DNA from: Anaerolineales bacterium UBA2181
GTDB lineage: Bacteria > Chloroflexota > Anaerolineae > Promineifilales > UBA4811
Assembly: GCA_002328075.1 (NCBI GenBank)
Contig: DCVT01000011.1
Span: 1 to 64,000, forward strand
Length of the DNA: 64,000 nucleotides
Direction of reading: 5' to 3'
Below are positions 53,809 through 63,310 of this stretch, piece by piece. Numbering within the stretch: the first letter of the stretch is position 1; the number at the start of each line of letters is the position of its first letter. A program made the position numbers and the translations under genes. The notes below the pieces were generated by a model. It was not told the origin of the DNA. It made no database searches and saw only the letters and a list, made by a program, of their open reading frames with translations.

Positions 53809-53873
53809 CTGAGATCCTCCAGTGCGATCGCGCAAAAGGCAAAGTCACCCTCAAGCAGAAACGCGGTGCTGCT

Positions 53874-54920
53874 TCACGCGGCTCCCAACACGGCGCGAAA
53901 ACCGACCAGTGCCATCTCTACCCTTTCTGGTGTGATCCAATAATGCAGACACGCGCGAAAAGCGCGGCCTCCGCGACTACCGAGCTTGACATTGTGCTCA
54001 CGATCCAGGCGCTCGATCAACTGGGCGGGCTCCATGGGGACCCAGGGAGCCAACGAGAAAAAGACTAGATTGGTCTGTACCCGGTCTAGATTGATCTCGA
54101 CGCCCGGGATGTCGGCCAGACCCTCGGCCAAGCGCCGTGCATTGGCGTGGTCCTCTGCCAGGCGATCAATCATCTGTTCCAGGGCTACGATGCCAGCTGC
54201 TGCCAACACGCCGGCCTGCCGCATTGCCCCTCCCAGCAGTTTGCGCGCCCGCCGTGCCTGGCTGACAAAGTCGGCCGTCCCACACAATAGGCTGCCGACC
54301 GGGCAGCAGAGGCCCTTGCTGAGGCAAAAACTGACGCTGTCGACATGCCGGGTAAGGTCAGTAGCCGGGCAACCAAGCGCAACCGCAGCGTTGAAAAGCC
54401 GTGCTCCGTCCAGGTGAACCGCCAGTCCATGCCGTTCGGCCAGTGACCTGACCCCGGCCATGTAGACAGGGGGCACGACTGCGCCGCCACAAATGTTGTG
54501 CGTGTTCTCCAGGAAAATGGCACGGCTGCGAGGAAAATGGGGGTTATCCGGCCGGATGGCGGCTTCCATCTCGTCCAGGTTCATCGTGCCGTCCGGCTGA
54601 TTGGTTATGGTATGCGGGTGGATCCCCCCCAACACAGCTACCCCGCCCGCCTCGTAACGAAACGTGTGCGAAAGATGGCCCAAGATGAGCTCGTCGCCCC
54701 TCTGGCAGTGGGCTAGCGCCGCCGCCAGGTTGGCCATCGTGCCGCTGGGCACAAATACTGCCGCCTCTTTGCCGGTTCTTTCGGCCGCCATCGCCTCCAG
54801 ACGCTGAACGGTGGGGTCGTCACCCCACACGTCGTCTCCTACCTCGGCTTTCGCGATTGCCTCGCGCATGGCGGGCGTGGGCCAGGAAACGGTGTCGGAA
54901 CGCAGGTCAATGTTGTTCAT
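53874..54920 (-). CDS. ltaE: Low-specificity L-threonine aldolase
   Basis: A 348-residue fold-type I PLP enzyme. The N-terminus DLRSDTVSWPTPAMREA with GDDVWGDDPTVQRLE is the threonine aldolase signature; VFVPSGTMANLAA binds the cofactor, LAVHLDGARLFNAA carries the N1 Asp, and VSFCLSKGLCCPVGS holds the Lys. It cleaves Thr or allo-Thr to Gly and acetaldehyde. Its ATG overlaps the stop of the pseudouridine synthase gene (ATGA), so it is translationally coupled. Acetaldehyde could feed an AOR; this is inference only. Confidence 0.93.
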   Translation of the reverse strand: MNNIDLRSDTVSWPTPAMREAIAKAEVGDDVWGDDPTVQRLEAMAAERTGKEAAVFVPSGTMANLAAALAHCQRGDELILGHLSHTFRYEAGGVAVLGGIHPHTITNQPDGTMNLDEMEAAIRPDNPHFPRSRAIFLENTHNICGGAVVPPVYMAGVRSLAERHGLAVHLDGARLFNAAVALGCPATDLTRHVDSVSFCLSKGLCCPVGSLLCGTADFVSQARRARKLLGGAMRQAGVLAAAGIVALEQMIDRLAEDHANARRLAEGLADIPGVEINLDRVQTNLVFFSLAPWVPMEPAQLIERLDREHNVKLGSRGGRAFRACLHYWITPERVEMALVGFRAVLGAA

Positions 54921-55981
54921 GGTCGGGTCATCTGTTTCCGTTCTTGAAGTAGCATACCGGATTGCGCCACAGGCTCAGCCTGGGAATCATCTTTGGTTTC
55001 CATGAGTATAGCACGGGTTGGCGCGGAGGACCACCGGCTGCCCAGCTGGGCAAGCACGCGTTGCAGATCGTCTGGCAATGCTGCGGTCACGGCAAGCCAA
55101 CGGTCCCCACCTGGCAGACAAAACGCCAATTCGTACGCGTGCAGAAACTGCCGGTGGACTTGAAGCGCTGGTCCCTTTCGCCGGCCGTAGACTTGATCAC
55201 CTACCACCGGGAATCCGAGGAAAGCCAGGTGAACCCGGATCTGATGGGTGCGGCCGGTATGCGGCAGAACCTCCAGCAGCGTGTGGTCCTCCAAACGTTC
55301 CAACGTTCGAAATTGCGTCTGGGCGGGACGGCCGTCCGGCATGGGGGCCATCCGTTTGCGCCGATGCTGGCTGCGGCCGACAGGGACGTCGATAATGCCC
55401 TCGAATGGCGACACGCAACCCTCCACCAACGCCAGGTAGGTCTTGCGGACCGAGCGGCTCTTGAACTGAGCCTTGAGGGCGATTCGAGCCGGTTCCCGCA
55501 AAGCAACCACGATGAGTCCGGATGTATCCTGGTCCAACCGGTGCACGATACCCGGCCGGAGAAAGTCGCCCAAATCAGCCAGCTGGGGAGCGTACGCCAG
55601 CAGCGCATTGGCCAGGGTGCCGGATGCGTGTCCCGCGCCAGGGTGAACTACCATGCCGGTCGGTTTGTTGACCACCAGCAGGTTCTCGTCCTGGTAGACC
55701 ACATCCAGCGGTATCGGCTCCGGCACCAACTGCTCAGGCTCGGATTGGGGCAGGCAGATGGCCAATTGCTCATCTCCGCGGAGTAGTGCGCCGGGTTTCA
55801 GGACGGTGCAGTTGTCTACCTGAACCTGGCCCTCTTTGATCAACCGCTGTATCTGCGAGCGCGACACAGTGAGCAAGGCGCCGGTCAACGCTTGGTCCAG
55901 TCTTTCTCCCGGTTTGGTGGCGACAAAGACCTGCCAGCCGGCGCTTTCGGCGCAAGATTGTGTGTCGCGTGCGGTGTTCAT
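54917..55981 (-). CDS. rluD: RluA-family pseudouridine synthase (RluD-like)
   Basis: A 354-residue enzyme with an N-terminal S4 domain (RLDQALTGALLTVSRSQIQRLIKEG, then VQVDN) and a catalytic domain with the RluA-family motif GIVHRLDQDTSGLIVVA, where Asp is the nucleophile. It isomerises uridines in rRNA, RluD at the helix 69 region of 23S; precise targets not determined. ATG at 55981 overlaps the lspA stop (ATGA); a longer frame upstream is out of register with the fold. The C-terminal ~25 residues are an extra polar tail. Confidence 0.93.
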   Translation of the reverse strand: MNTARDTQSCAESAGWQVFVATKPGERLDQALTGALLTVSRSQIQRLIKEGQVQVDNCTVLKPGALLRGDEQLAICLPQSEPEQLVPEPIPLDVVYQDENLLVVNKPTGMVVHPGAGHASGTLANALLAYAPQLADLGDFLRPGIVHRLDQDTSGLIVVALREPARIALKAQFKSRSVRKTYLALVEGCVSPFEGIIDVPVGRSQHRRKRMAPMPDGRPAQTQFRTLERLEDHTLLEVLPHTGRTHQIRVHLAFLGFPVVGDQVYGRRKGPALQVHRQFLHAYELAFCLPGGDRWLAVTAALPDDLQRVLAQLGSRWSSAPTRAILMETKDDSQAEPVAQSGMLLQERKQMTRP

Positions 55982-56619
55982 CTCGGCGGACGGAAAACGC
56001 AAAAGAGATAGGCAGCCACCACAGCAAGCAGGGCCAGGCCGGCCGGTGCCGCCCAGAGCAACGCACCCCTGCGACCCGTCCCATCGGTCGGCCGCGCCGG
56101 TGGTTTCCGCACCAGGTCCCACACGGTCAGGGCACCGACCAGAGCGACTCCGCCCAGTATGGACGCGTCCGCCAGGTTGAACGATGGCCACCGCAACCAG
56201 TGCACCGTGATGAAGTCGATTACGTGTCCGAACCGTAGGCGGTCAATCAGATTTCCCGCCGCACCAGCCAACATCAGACCGAAAGCCGAGGCGATCACGG
56301 GCTCCGCCGGCATCAGGGTCACCATGGCATATGCCAACACGAGCACGGTAACCACGCCTATCCCGGTCAGAACAGGGCCGGCACTCGGAGCATAGCCGCA
56401 GACGCCGCCGCGGTTAGTCACATAGATGAGGTTTACCAGTGGGGAGGCGAAAAAGAGCTCGCCGGGCTGAAAGTGGTGCAAGACGTACGCCTTGGTAGCC
56501 TGGTCCACCGTTAGGGTAAGACCCGCGACCAAGAATGCCAGAACAAGCAGTCGCCGACGCAAGGTTAGCCAGCAGCGTCCGGAAGGGGTCTCCTCCATCG
56601 GTGGGCAGATGTCAGGCAC
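55978..56619 (-). CDS. lspA: Lipoprotein signal peptidase II with C-terminal extra helix
   Basis: A 213-residue membrane protease. Catalytic Asp residues appear in AGNLIDRLRFGHVIDF and SFNLADASI; the N-R-G motif is YVTNRGGVCGYAP. Four core membrane helices are followed by an extension (about 170-213) with a Pro/Arg-rich stretch and a fifth helix (LLWAAPAGLALLAVVAAYLF). Usual LspA is 155-170 residues. It cleaves signal peptides of prolipoproteins such as the M23 protein and amidohydrolase of this window. Start: GTG at 56619 with GGAG ten bases upstream, or ATG at 56598; the former is preferred. Confidence 0.9.
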   Translation of the reverse strand: MPDICPPMEETPSGRCWLTLRRRLLVLAFLVAGLTLTVDQATKAYVLHHFQPGELFFASPLVNLIYVTNRGGVCGYAPSAGPVLTGIGVVTVLVLAYAMVTLMPAEPVIASAFGLMLAGAAGNLIDRLRFGHVIDFITVHWLRWPSFNLADASILGGVALVGALTVWDLVRKPPARPTDGTGRRGALLWAAPAGLALLAVVAAYLFCVFRPPR

Positions 56620-56652
56620 AACGCCACCGCTCCTGCTCGCACCGTTGGCCGT

Positions 56653-56982
56653 TCAGGGTCGGGCGCAGCGCAGACACAGCGACGTGTCGGGAATCGCCTG
56701 CAACCGCGCCGGGTCGACGCTCTTGCCGCAGTTCACACAGACGCCATAAACGCCGTCGTCGAGCCGCTGGAGCGCTTCATTGACCTGCAGCAGCAACTCC
56801 TTCAGGTTTTGCTGCAAAGCCAGCGATTTCGTTTGCTCATAAGCGTAATTGGCGTCTTCTGCCATGTGATTCCCGTATCCGATGCTGGCGCCACTGGCGG
56901 TCGTCTGGTCGGTGATGGCAGCCTCCAGATGCTGTTTCTGGGCCATCAACTGGGTTCTCAACTCGTCAACGTGTACCGGCAT
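56653..56982 (-). CDS. DksA/TraR-family C4 zinc finger protein
   Basis: A 109-residue protein. An N-terminal coiled coil (about 1-65, with NHMAEDANYAYEQTKSLA) leads to a zinc finger: GVYGVCVNCGKSVDPARL, then TSLCLRCARP (C-x2-C ... C-x2-C, about 84-107). DksA/TraR proteins act on RNA polymerase through the secondary channel. The acid D-x-x-D-A loop of DksA is not present in that form, so the mode may differ. AAGGAGCC lies eight bases before ATG. Neighbour of lspA, an old bacterial gene order. Confidence 0.87.
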   Translation of the reverse strand: MPVHVDELRTQLMAQKQHLEAAITDQTTASGASIGYGNHMAEDANYAYEQTKSLALQQNLKELLLQVNEALQRLDDGVYGVCVNCGKSVDPARLQAIPDTSLCLRCARP

Positions 56983-57097
56983 TCTGGCTCCTTAACTCTC
57001 ACCCAGAGATTCTAACTGCCCCAGGCGGTTTTGGCAAGCCGGGTAGCGTGGCTGATACGACAATACCGACGGAGATGGAAGAATCGTTGAGCCGGTA

Positions 57098-59068
57098 TCA
57101 GTAGGTAGCCAGCAGTCGGTATTGTTCATTGATATGCCGGTTCCAGCTGTTCCTGACCCGTATGGTGTACCGCCCGGGCGGAAGATTGGCACGTTGGAGT
57201 TCCTCGTCTGCGTTCCCACCCAGAACCGATGATGCCAGGAGATGTTTCTCCAAACCGCTATCCGGATCCCGGCCGTATAGAAAGAGATCGTAATTGGCGC
57301 CGTTGGGGATGTGAGTCAGCTGCACCTGAATGGTGGAGGTGGTGGGTGTGACCAGGTAGAAAAAGTCCTCAGTATCTGTGCCGGGATAGAAATCGCTCCA
57401 GTGGGGCGTGCCGGAGGCCAAAGGTCCGTATGCCAGACGGATAGCGTCGTTGGGTTCGTCAACCGGAAAGGGTGAGGCAGTGTAGGAGTGAGCCACCAAA
57501 GGCAGCAGAGTGCGGTAGCTGCTGGGCGACCGTACGGTCAGTTGCTCCAACGTATCCACTACGGTTCCGTAGAGGCCCACAGAGGGCAGATAGCCACCGA
57601 GCGCATACAGGTCTGACCCCAGCCGGGCTCCAGCCGGCCAATCCCGGCTCTGGTTCAGGCTCCAAGACTGGTCCCCCAGCTCCCAGGTTCCCGCGAGCGG
57701 GTCAAAAACCTCGGTTTTCGCCGTGGTGCGCAGGTTCCCGGTGCTGCCGCCAAAGACGTACCATCTGCCATCTGTACCAACAGCGGAGCCAAAGCTGTAA
57801 CGTGCAATGTGGAGCTCGCCAACGGTGGACCAGGAGCCAGAGGCCAGGTCCAGACACTCAGTGCTGGCCAGCGGAAAACCTCCGGGGCCGATGCCGCCCA
57901 CGACGCAGAGGCTGCCGTCCAGCACCGCGGCGCGATGGCCGTAGCGGGCAGTCGGCAGGGGAGGAAGCTCCACCCATTGGTCGTCCGGAACGTCGTAGCG
58001 CAGCACAAACGGCCACGGGGTAGCCGGCTGGGTGCCGTACCGCCCACCGACATAGTAGTAAGCCTCGCCCGCCGGGTCGGCCGCGGCTGCGCCCCAGGCC
58101 AGCGGTTCGGCCAAACCCGTGTTGCCGGTCATGGGGGCACGCGTGGTCCAGCTCTCGCCGCTGATGGAATAGCGATAATGGTTGCCCTGGTATGGGACGT
58201 CGGTGCCGGACACATAGCCTGAGGGTACATAGATGTGATCCCCCACCAGCGCGCCGTCGGTGTTGGCGTACAACTGGGGCATTTTCGCCAGGGCGGACCA
58301 GGTGTTGGCCTGTGGCTCGTAACGTAACGTCGCGTCTTGGCCTGCAACTGGCCTCCAGCCACCCAAAGCGTAGAGGTAGCGCCCATCGCTGACCACAACG
58401 TGCCGGCTCATGATGAAACTGGGGTGGCTCTCCTGCCAACGGGTGATGGGGGAGTGGACGATATACAAGTCCAAGTTCCCGGCCGGGCTGGCTGTGCCCC
58501 ATCCGGTGATCTCGATAAGATAGGGTTCACCGGCATCCACCAGCGCTTGGGCTCGCGAATGAAAGCCCACGGTGTCATCGTCGCAACCGGACTCGACCGA
58601 CGGTGCCAACGCGTTGCATCCGACGGTAGCCGGATAGACAGTAACCACCGTATCATACCCCTCTTGTAGGGAGACGGTGCTCACTGTCAGCCGGCCGTCC
58701 TCCGGGGCGATCAGTCGCCACCAGACCGAGCGCGAATTGGCGGCCGCTCCGCCCCAGGTGCAGCTTTGAACAGGGTCGTCCGGCTGGGTGGTGGCACTGC
58801 TCGTGTCATAGCGAGCCGAAAACTGCTGGTACGGAGGAGCGGATTGGGTCAGGGTGATGGGGACGGCCAGATCACACTCGTCGGCAATGGCCAGTAGACC
58901 GCCCGATGCCTCCGGCTGACGGGCTTCCAATGTAGCAACCGCGGCGAGTGGGGGCAGTTCATCCGCTAATTGGTATGAGTAGAGGCCCGGCATCTGGGCG
59001 CGTGCGCCCCAGGCAGCGATTGCAAGGATGAGCACCATCGGCACAAAGAAGACAGGTCGAAAGCGCAT
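57098..59068 (-). CDS. Secreted Kelch-repeat protein with PPC domain
   Basis: A 656-residue exported protein with an N-terminal signal (FFVPMVLILAIAAWGARAQ). After a PPC-like beta domain (about 60-190, PAGNLDLYIVH), six Kelch blades follow (for example GRYLYALGGWRPVAG and GRWYVFGGSTGNLRTT). A short SYRTLLPLVAHS block, the 'LPLV' tag frequent in Chloroflexota secreted proteins, precedes a C-terminal PPC domain (about 540-656, PNGANYDLFLYGRDP and PPGRYTIRVRNSW). Probably a surface or secreted binding protein, no enzyme site seen. GGAGG precedes ATG. It lies 38 bases after ileS, an odd partner for a tRNA synthetase operon. Confidence 0.87.
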   Translation of the reverse strand: MRFRPVFFVPMVLILAIAAWGARAQMPGLYSYQLADELPPLAAVATLEARQPEASGGLLAIADECDLAVPITLTQSAPPYQQFSARYDTSSATTQPDDPVQSCTWGGAAANSRSVWWRLIAPEDGRLTVSTVSLQEGYDTVVTVYPATVGCNALAPSVESGCDDDTVGFHSRAQALVDAGEPYLIEITGWGTASPAGNLDLYIVHSPITRWQESHPSFIMSRHVVVSDGRYLYALGGWRPVAGQDATLRYEPQANTWSALAKMPQLYANTDGALVGDHIYVPSGYVSGTDVPYQGNHYRYSISGESWTTRAPMTGNTGLAEPLAWGAAAADPAGEAYYYVGGRYGTQPATPWPFVLRYDVPDDQWVELPPLPTARYGHRAAVLDGSLCVVGGIGPGGFPLASTECLDLASGSWSTVGELHIARYSFGSAVGTDGRWYVFGGSTGNLRTTAKTEVFDPLAGTWELGDQSWSLNQSRDWPAGARLGSDLYALGGYLPSVGLYGTVVDTLEQLTVRSPSSYRTLLPLVAHSYTASPFPVDEPNDAIRLAYGPLASGTPHWSDFYPGTDTEDFFYLVTPTTSTIQVQLTHIPNGANYDLFLYGRDPDSGLEKHLLASSVLGGNADEELQRANLPPGRYTIRVRNSWNRHINEQYRLLATY

Positions 59069-59106
59069 GATTTTGCCTCCGCATTGAGCCAGCCAGCCGG
59101 CGGTCC

Positions 59107-62100
59107 TCAAGCGCGGGTCAGCCCCAGCGTCAGGGGCAATCTGACCTCCTCGTCCTCCGTTCCCAGAACCGCTGCTCCTGGATCGGGTGGCGCGACGGCC
59201 AAGCTCACTGCCAGGGTTTCCGCCTGGATATAGTCAGCGTGGGTCTCGATGGCCTGACCAACCCCAGGATCGCCGGTCTGGTAGGTGACGTGAATGCGAT
59301 CGTCCAAGTTCAAATCGGCTTTCTTGCGCATTGCCTGGATCAGCCGCACCACATCTCGGGCGGTCCCTTCCTGGGCGAGCGCTGGGGTAATGGTCGTATC
59401 CACCGCCACAGTGACTCCCCGTTCGGAGGCGATGGCGTATCCACCGGCAGCCTCGGTTTGGATCAGAACCTCGTCGGGTGCCAGCTCAACCGTTTGACCG
59501 TCCACCTTAAGTTGCAGGCACTCTCCGGCGTGCAGGCGGGCAACGGCCGCCGCCGGGTCCACTGACGCAAGAGCCTGGCGTACCTTGGGGAACAGCGGGC
59601 CGAACCGGGGTCCAAGCGCCCGGTTCAGGGGCAACAGCCGATATCGCACCAGTTCGCCCACCTCGTGTACTACGTCCAGCGCGTGGACGTTGATCTCGTC
59701 TTGAAGCAGCGGGATATAGGAGCCAAGATCGATTTTCTCGCGCTCAGTTCCCACGTGGACGCGGGCGCGCCCCAGGGGCTGGCGCAGCTTGGTGACTTGA
59801 CCGTTGACACGGGCTGAGCGTCCCAGCGCCGCGACCAGCATAGCCAAATCCATCTCCGCCAGCAGGTCACCATCGGAACCGTCCGTTTGGGGTTCAGGCC
59901 ACTCGGTATGGTGTACGCTCGTCGCTGCTGACGGGTCAACCGAGCGCACTAGGTTCTGGTACATCACCTCGGTCACAAACGGGATGAAAGGGGCCAGCAG
60001 CCGGGTCAACGTCACGAGCACCCGGTAGAGGGTCTGGTACGCGGCCTCTTTGTCCAGGTCGGTCTCGCTCTTCCAAAAGCGACGCCGGCTGAGCCTTAGG
60101 TACCAGTTGCTCAGCTGATCCACAAACTGCTCCAGGTTTGCCGCCGCCGACCAGGCGTCATAATCCTCGAGCCGGTTCGTCACCTGACCGATGGTCTGGT
60201 TGAGACGGGCCATCAGCCAGCGGTCCAGATGGCTCAAACTGGCCGGCCGGCCGTCAGGTTGCCAACCGTCCAGATTAGCATAAGTGGTAAAGAACGAGTA
60301 GACATTCCACAGCGGGATCAGAAATCGCCGCCGCGTCTCGTCGGCCCGGTGATAACCAAAAAGCAGGTCGGAATCCGGTTTGTGGTTGACAAACATCCAG
60401 CGCATGACGTCGACACCCATCCGGTCGGCCGCCTCGTTGAACTCGATCATGTTGCCGGTGCTCTTGTGCATCGGCTGGCCGTCATCTGCCAGCAACGTGG
60501 CATAGGTAAAGACAGCCCGGAATGGAGACTCCTTGGCCAGAACCGTGCTCATGGCCAAGAGACTATAAAACCAATTGCGAAACTGGCCGGGAAAAGACTC
60601 ACTAATCCAGTCGGCCGGAAACCAATGGCGCCAGTAGGCAGGGTCCAGGCGGTAACGCATGGTGCTGAGCGAGACAATGCCGGCGTCCAGCCAGGGATTT
60701 CCCACATCCTTGATTCGACTGATAGTTGCACCGCACCCGCTGCAACGGAGCTTGACTGCGTCGATGTACGGGCGGTGCGGGGTATGCCCGGCAAAAACCT
60801 CCCACCCCTCGACGGCCAGCCGCTCGAGTTCGTGCTCGTCTCCAACGACCTCAAAGTTGCCGCATTCGTGACACTCCCAAATGGGCAGTGCGAGACCCCA
60901 ATACCGTTTCTTGCTGATCATCCAGTCGTGCATGTTGCGCAGCCAGTCCATCTCGCGGTCATAGCCAAAGCTGGGGTACCAACTGGTCTGGTCGACGACA
61001 TCCATGATCTGATAGCGCAGGCTCAGGTCCTTTTCCTCTGCAGTAACCTCCTGGCGCGGTTTGTCGTAAAGCGGGCCCATCTTGATGAACCACTCATCAA
61101 CCAGGCGAAAAACCAACTCCTCTTGGCAGCGCCAGCATGTGGGGTAGCGGTGGGTATAGTCTTCGATCCGGTAGATCAACCCCTTTGTTTCCAGGTCAGC
61201 GAAGATGAGCGGCGCCACCTCGTGGGCGCTTTTTCCCGTAAGCCAATCAAAGCCCTCCACATAAACGCCGGCATCATCCAGAGGAGCCAGCACCGGCAAG
61301 GGCGGTTCCGCCTGCCGACCTAGCAGATAATCCTCCGCGCCGCAGCCGGGCGCAATGTGAACGATGCCGGTGCCCTCGGCTTCGCCCACTGCATCCCACG
61401 GGATCACTCGGTGGGCAGAAGGCACGAGAGCCGCGCGAGCCGCAGTCAGTTCGTCAAACGGCCCGCGGTAGCTCCAACCCACCAGCTCTCGGCCGAGCTT
61501 TGTTTCGCGGGCCGTATGCTCGCCACGCACAGCGTTGCTGACTGCCCCTTGGGCCATCCAGAAGCGATGGCCGGCCTGTTCCACCAGCACGTAGGGCAGG
61601 TCCGGATGGACCGCAGCCGCCACGTTGCTGGTGAGCGTCCATGGGGTGGTGGTCCACACGAGCAAGGACTCGCCCGGCCGCTGGCAAAGAGGGAGATGGA
61701 GGAAAACGGAAGGGTGAGTCAGCTCCCGGTACCCGTCAGTGACGATTTCGTGCTGGCTGATTCCGGTGCCGCACCTGGCGCACCACGGCATAACATCCCG
61801 TCCTTTGTAGAGCCACCCTTGCTGGTGACAGGTCTTGATCATGCGCCAGATGAGATAGTTGTTCTCATTGCTGAACGTGAAATAGGAACCGCCGAGCTGT
61901 GGGAGTCCCAATTGCCCCACAATCTGCTCCACAGTGCCGGTAACCGGACCCAGGGGGCCTTGTATCGTGATTACCTGGTTGGGGTCTTGACCCAGTTGGT
62001 CGTGCAGGAATTCCAGTTGCTCCAGGTCATTCCAGTCCATCCAGTAACCCAATCGGATGGATTGTTGTGTCTGGACGCCCGCAAAACGGAGCACGCGCTG

Positions 62101-62472
62101 TTTGCAGAGCTTGACAAACTGGGCTAGGCCGAAGTCCTCGATGTCTCGCTTGGTGCGAAAACCCATCTCCCGTTCAACATTCACCTCAACCCACAAGCCC
62201 TGGCAGTCAAAGCCATTTTGCCAGCGCTGGTCGAATCCCTGCATGGCCTTGAAACGGCAAAAGAGGTCTTTGTAGGTTCGCCCCCAGGCATGATGCACCC
62301 CCATCGGGTTGTTGGCAGTGATGGGGCCATCCAAAAACGAGAACCGCGGTCCACCCGAGCGCAAAGCTCGAAGTTGCTCAAACGCGTGAGTGTCACGCCA
62401 GAAATTCAGAACCTTGTTCTCCTGGTCAACAAAGCCCACTGTGTTTGGGACGTCTTGGAAACGCATGGTCAT
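59107..62472 (-). CDS. ileS: IleS-type class I aminoacyl-tRNA synthetase with unusual signature motifs
   Basis: An 1121-residue class I synthetase of the Ile/Val/Leu type with CP1 editing domain (about 190-400, including the T-rich block LLVWTTTPWTLTSNVA) and anticodon-binding domain (about 700-900). The HIGH site reads ANNPMGVHHAWGRTYKD, where the standard H-Y-G-H is H-H-A-W. KMSKS is PMHKSTGN. No C-terminal zinc finger is visible. This pattern matches a divergent subgroup sometimes annotated only as class I tRNA ligase. Its length is over the usual 930-1050. AGGAGATCA stands before ATG 62472. It is in the T-box operon with AlaX and GNAT. Ile specificity is likely from family, not proven. 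Confidence 0.88.
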   Translation of the reverse strand: MTMRFQDVPNTVGFVDQENKVLNFWRDTHAFEQLRALRSGGPRFSFLDGPITANNPMGVHHAWGRTYKDLFCRFKAMQGFDQRWQNGFDCQGLWVEVNVEREMGFRTKRDIEDFGLAQFVKLCKQRVLRFAGVQTQQSIRLGYWMDWNDLEQLEFLHDQLGQDPNQVITIQGPLGPVTGTVEQIVGQLGLPQLGGSYFTFSNENNYLIWRMIKTCHQQGWLYKGRDVMPWCARCGTGISQHEIVTDGYRELTHPSVFLHLPLCQRPGESLLVWTTTPWTLTSNVAAAVHPDLPYVLVEQAGHRFWMAQGAVSNAVRGEHTARETKLGRELVGWSYRGPFDELTAARAALVPSAHRVIPWDAVGEAEGTGIVHIAPGCGAEDYLLGRQAEPPLPVLAPLDDAGVYVEGFDWLTGKSAHEVAPLIFADLETKGLIYRIEDYTHRYPTCWRCQEELVFRLVDEWFIKMGPLYDKPRQEVTAEEKDLSLRYQIMDVVDQTSWYPSFGYDREMDWLRNMHDWMISKKRYWGLALPIWECHECGNFEVVGDEHELERLAVEGWEVFAGHTPHRPYIDAVKLRCSGCGATISRIKDVGNPWLDAGIVSLSTMRYRLDPAYWRHWFPADWISESFPGQFRNWFYSLLAMSTVLAKESPFRAVFTYATLLADDGQPMHKSTGNMIEFNEAADRMGVDVMRWMFVNHKPDSDLLFGYHRADETRRRFLIPLWNVYSFFTTYANLDGWQPDGRPASLSHLDRWLMARLNQTIGQVTNRLEDYDAWSAAANLEQFVDQLSNWYLRLSRRRFWKSETDLDKEAAYQTLYRVLVTLTRLLAPFIPFVTEVMYQNLVRSVDPSAATSVHHTEWPEPQTDGSDGDLLAEMDLAMLVAALGRSARVNGQVTKLRQPLGRARVHVGTEREKIDLGSYIPLLQDEINVHALDVVHEVGELVRYRLLPLNRALGPRFGPLFPKVRQALASVDPAAAVARLHAGECLQLKVDGQTVELAPDEVLIQTEAAGGYAIASERGVTVAVDTTITPALAQEGTARDVVRLIQAMRKKADLNLDDRIHVTYQTGDPGVGQAIETHADYIQAETLAVSLAVAPPDPGAAVLGTEDEEVRLPLTLGLTRA

Positions 62473-62587
62473 TGATCTCCTATGTGTACCTGATTGTGCC
62501 TGCCGACGGGTCTAACTGGCGGAGAATCAGGCAATCACACATGGAGATGCGAACCAGATTCCATACCTCATCTCCGGCACCTCCTTG

Positions 62588-63310
62588 CTAGGCCACCCGC
62601 TCCAGTTCAATGTACATCCGCTTGTTGATTTTGCCCTTGGACTTGTAGTCTGCCACCCGGATCCGGCCGACCTCAGATGTGTTGGCAACGTGTGTCCCGC
62701 CGTCGGCCTGCAGGTCCAGTCCCTTGATCTCCACAATCCGCACCTTTTGGATAGACTCGGGAAGCAGGTTGATCTTGGTTCGGATGAGGTCGGGAATCTC
62801 AAACGCGACTTCCCGGGGCAGGACATCGACCAGGACCGGTCGGGCGAGGGCGACCTCAGCATTGACGGTCTGCTCGATCTCGTGTACCAGATCCTGGTGC
62901 ATGGTCTCGAATTCGAAATCCATTCGGCCCAGAAGCGGCTCCATGTTGCCGCCGGTGACCAGCGCACCGTAATCCCGCCAGATTACGCCGCATAGGACGT
63001 GCATCGCAGTATGCGTGCGCATCAGTTGGTACCGACGTTCCCAGTCCAGACGGCCGGTCAGCCACGTCCCCACGGCCGGCGGTCTTCCCTCGACGCTGTG
63101 AATGATGTCTGCTCCCATCCGACCTGCTCGTATCACGGCATGCCGCTGTCCGGTACTCGACAACTCGCCCAGGTCGCACGGTTGACCACCTCCGCCGGGG
63201 AAAAAGGCAGTGCTGTCCAGTATCACCCCACCTTCGGGGGTTACCTCGATGACTCGGGCCTGAAACTCCTTCCGGTAGCTGTCTCGCTCGAATAGCAGTT
63301 CCGTTGCCAT
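62588..63310 (-). CDS. AlaX-like alanyl-tRNA editing protein
   Basis: A 240-residue trans-editing protein with the AlaRS editing-type fold. The first Zn pair H-x3-H is in MRTHTAMHVLCG (about 100). The second site, normally C-x3-H, reads QADGGTHVANTSEVG, so Cys is Asp while His remains. N-terminal ILDSTAFFPGGGGQPCDLG marks the longer AlaX-M/L type. AlaX frees Ser or Gly from mischarged tRNA-Ala. The start ATG at 63310 overlaps the GNAT stop (TGATG) with AAGGAG upstream; the ATG three bases before is also possible. Co-transcription with an ileS-type gene is unusual. Confidence 0.88.
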   Translation of the reverse strand: MATELLFERDSYRKEFQARVIEVTPEGGVILDSTAFFPGGGGQPCDLGELSSTGQRHAVIRAGRMGADIIHSVEGRPPAVGTWLTGRLDWERRYQLMRTHTAMHVLCGVIWRDYGALVTGGNMEPLLGRMDFEFETMHQDLVHEIEQTVNAEVALARPVLVDVLPREVAFEIPDLIRTKINLLPESIQKVRIVEIKGLDLQADGGTHVANTSEVGRIRVADYKSKGKINKRMYIELERVA

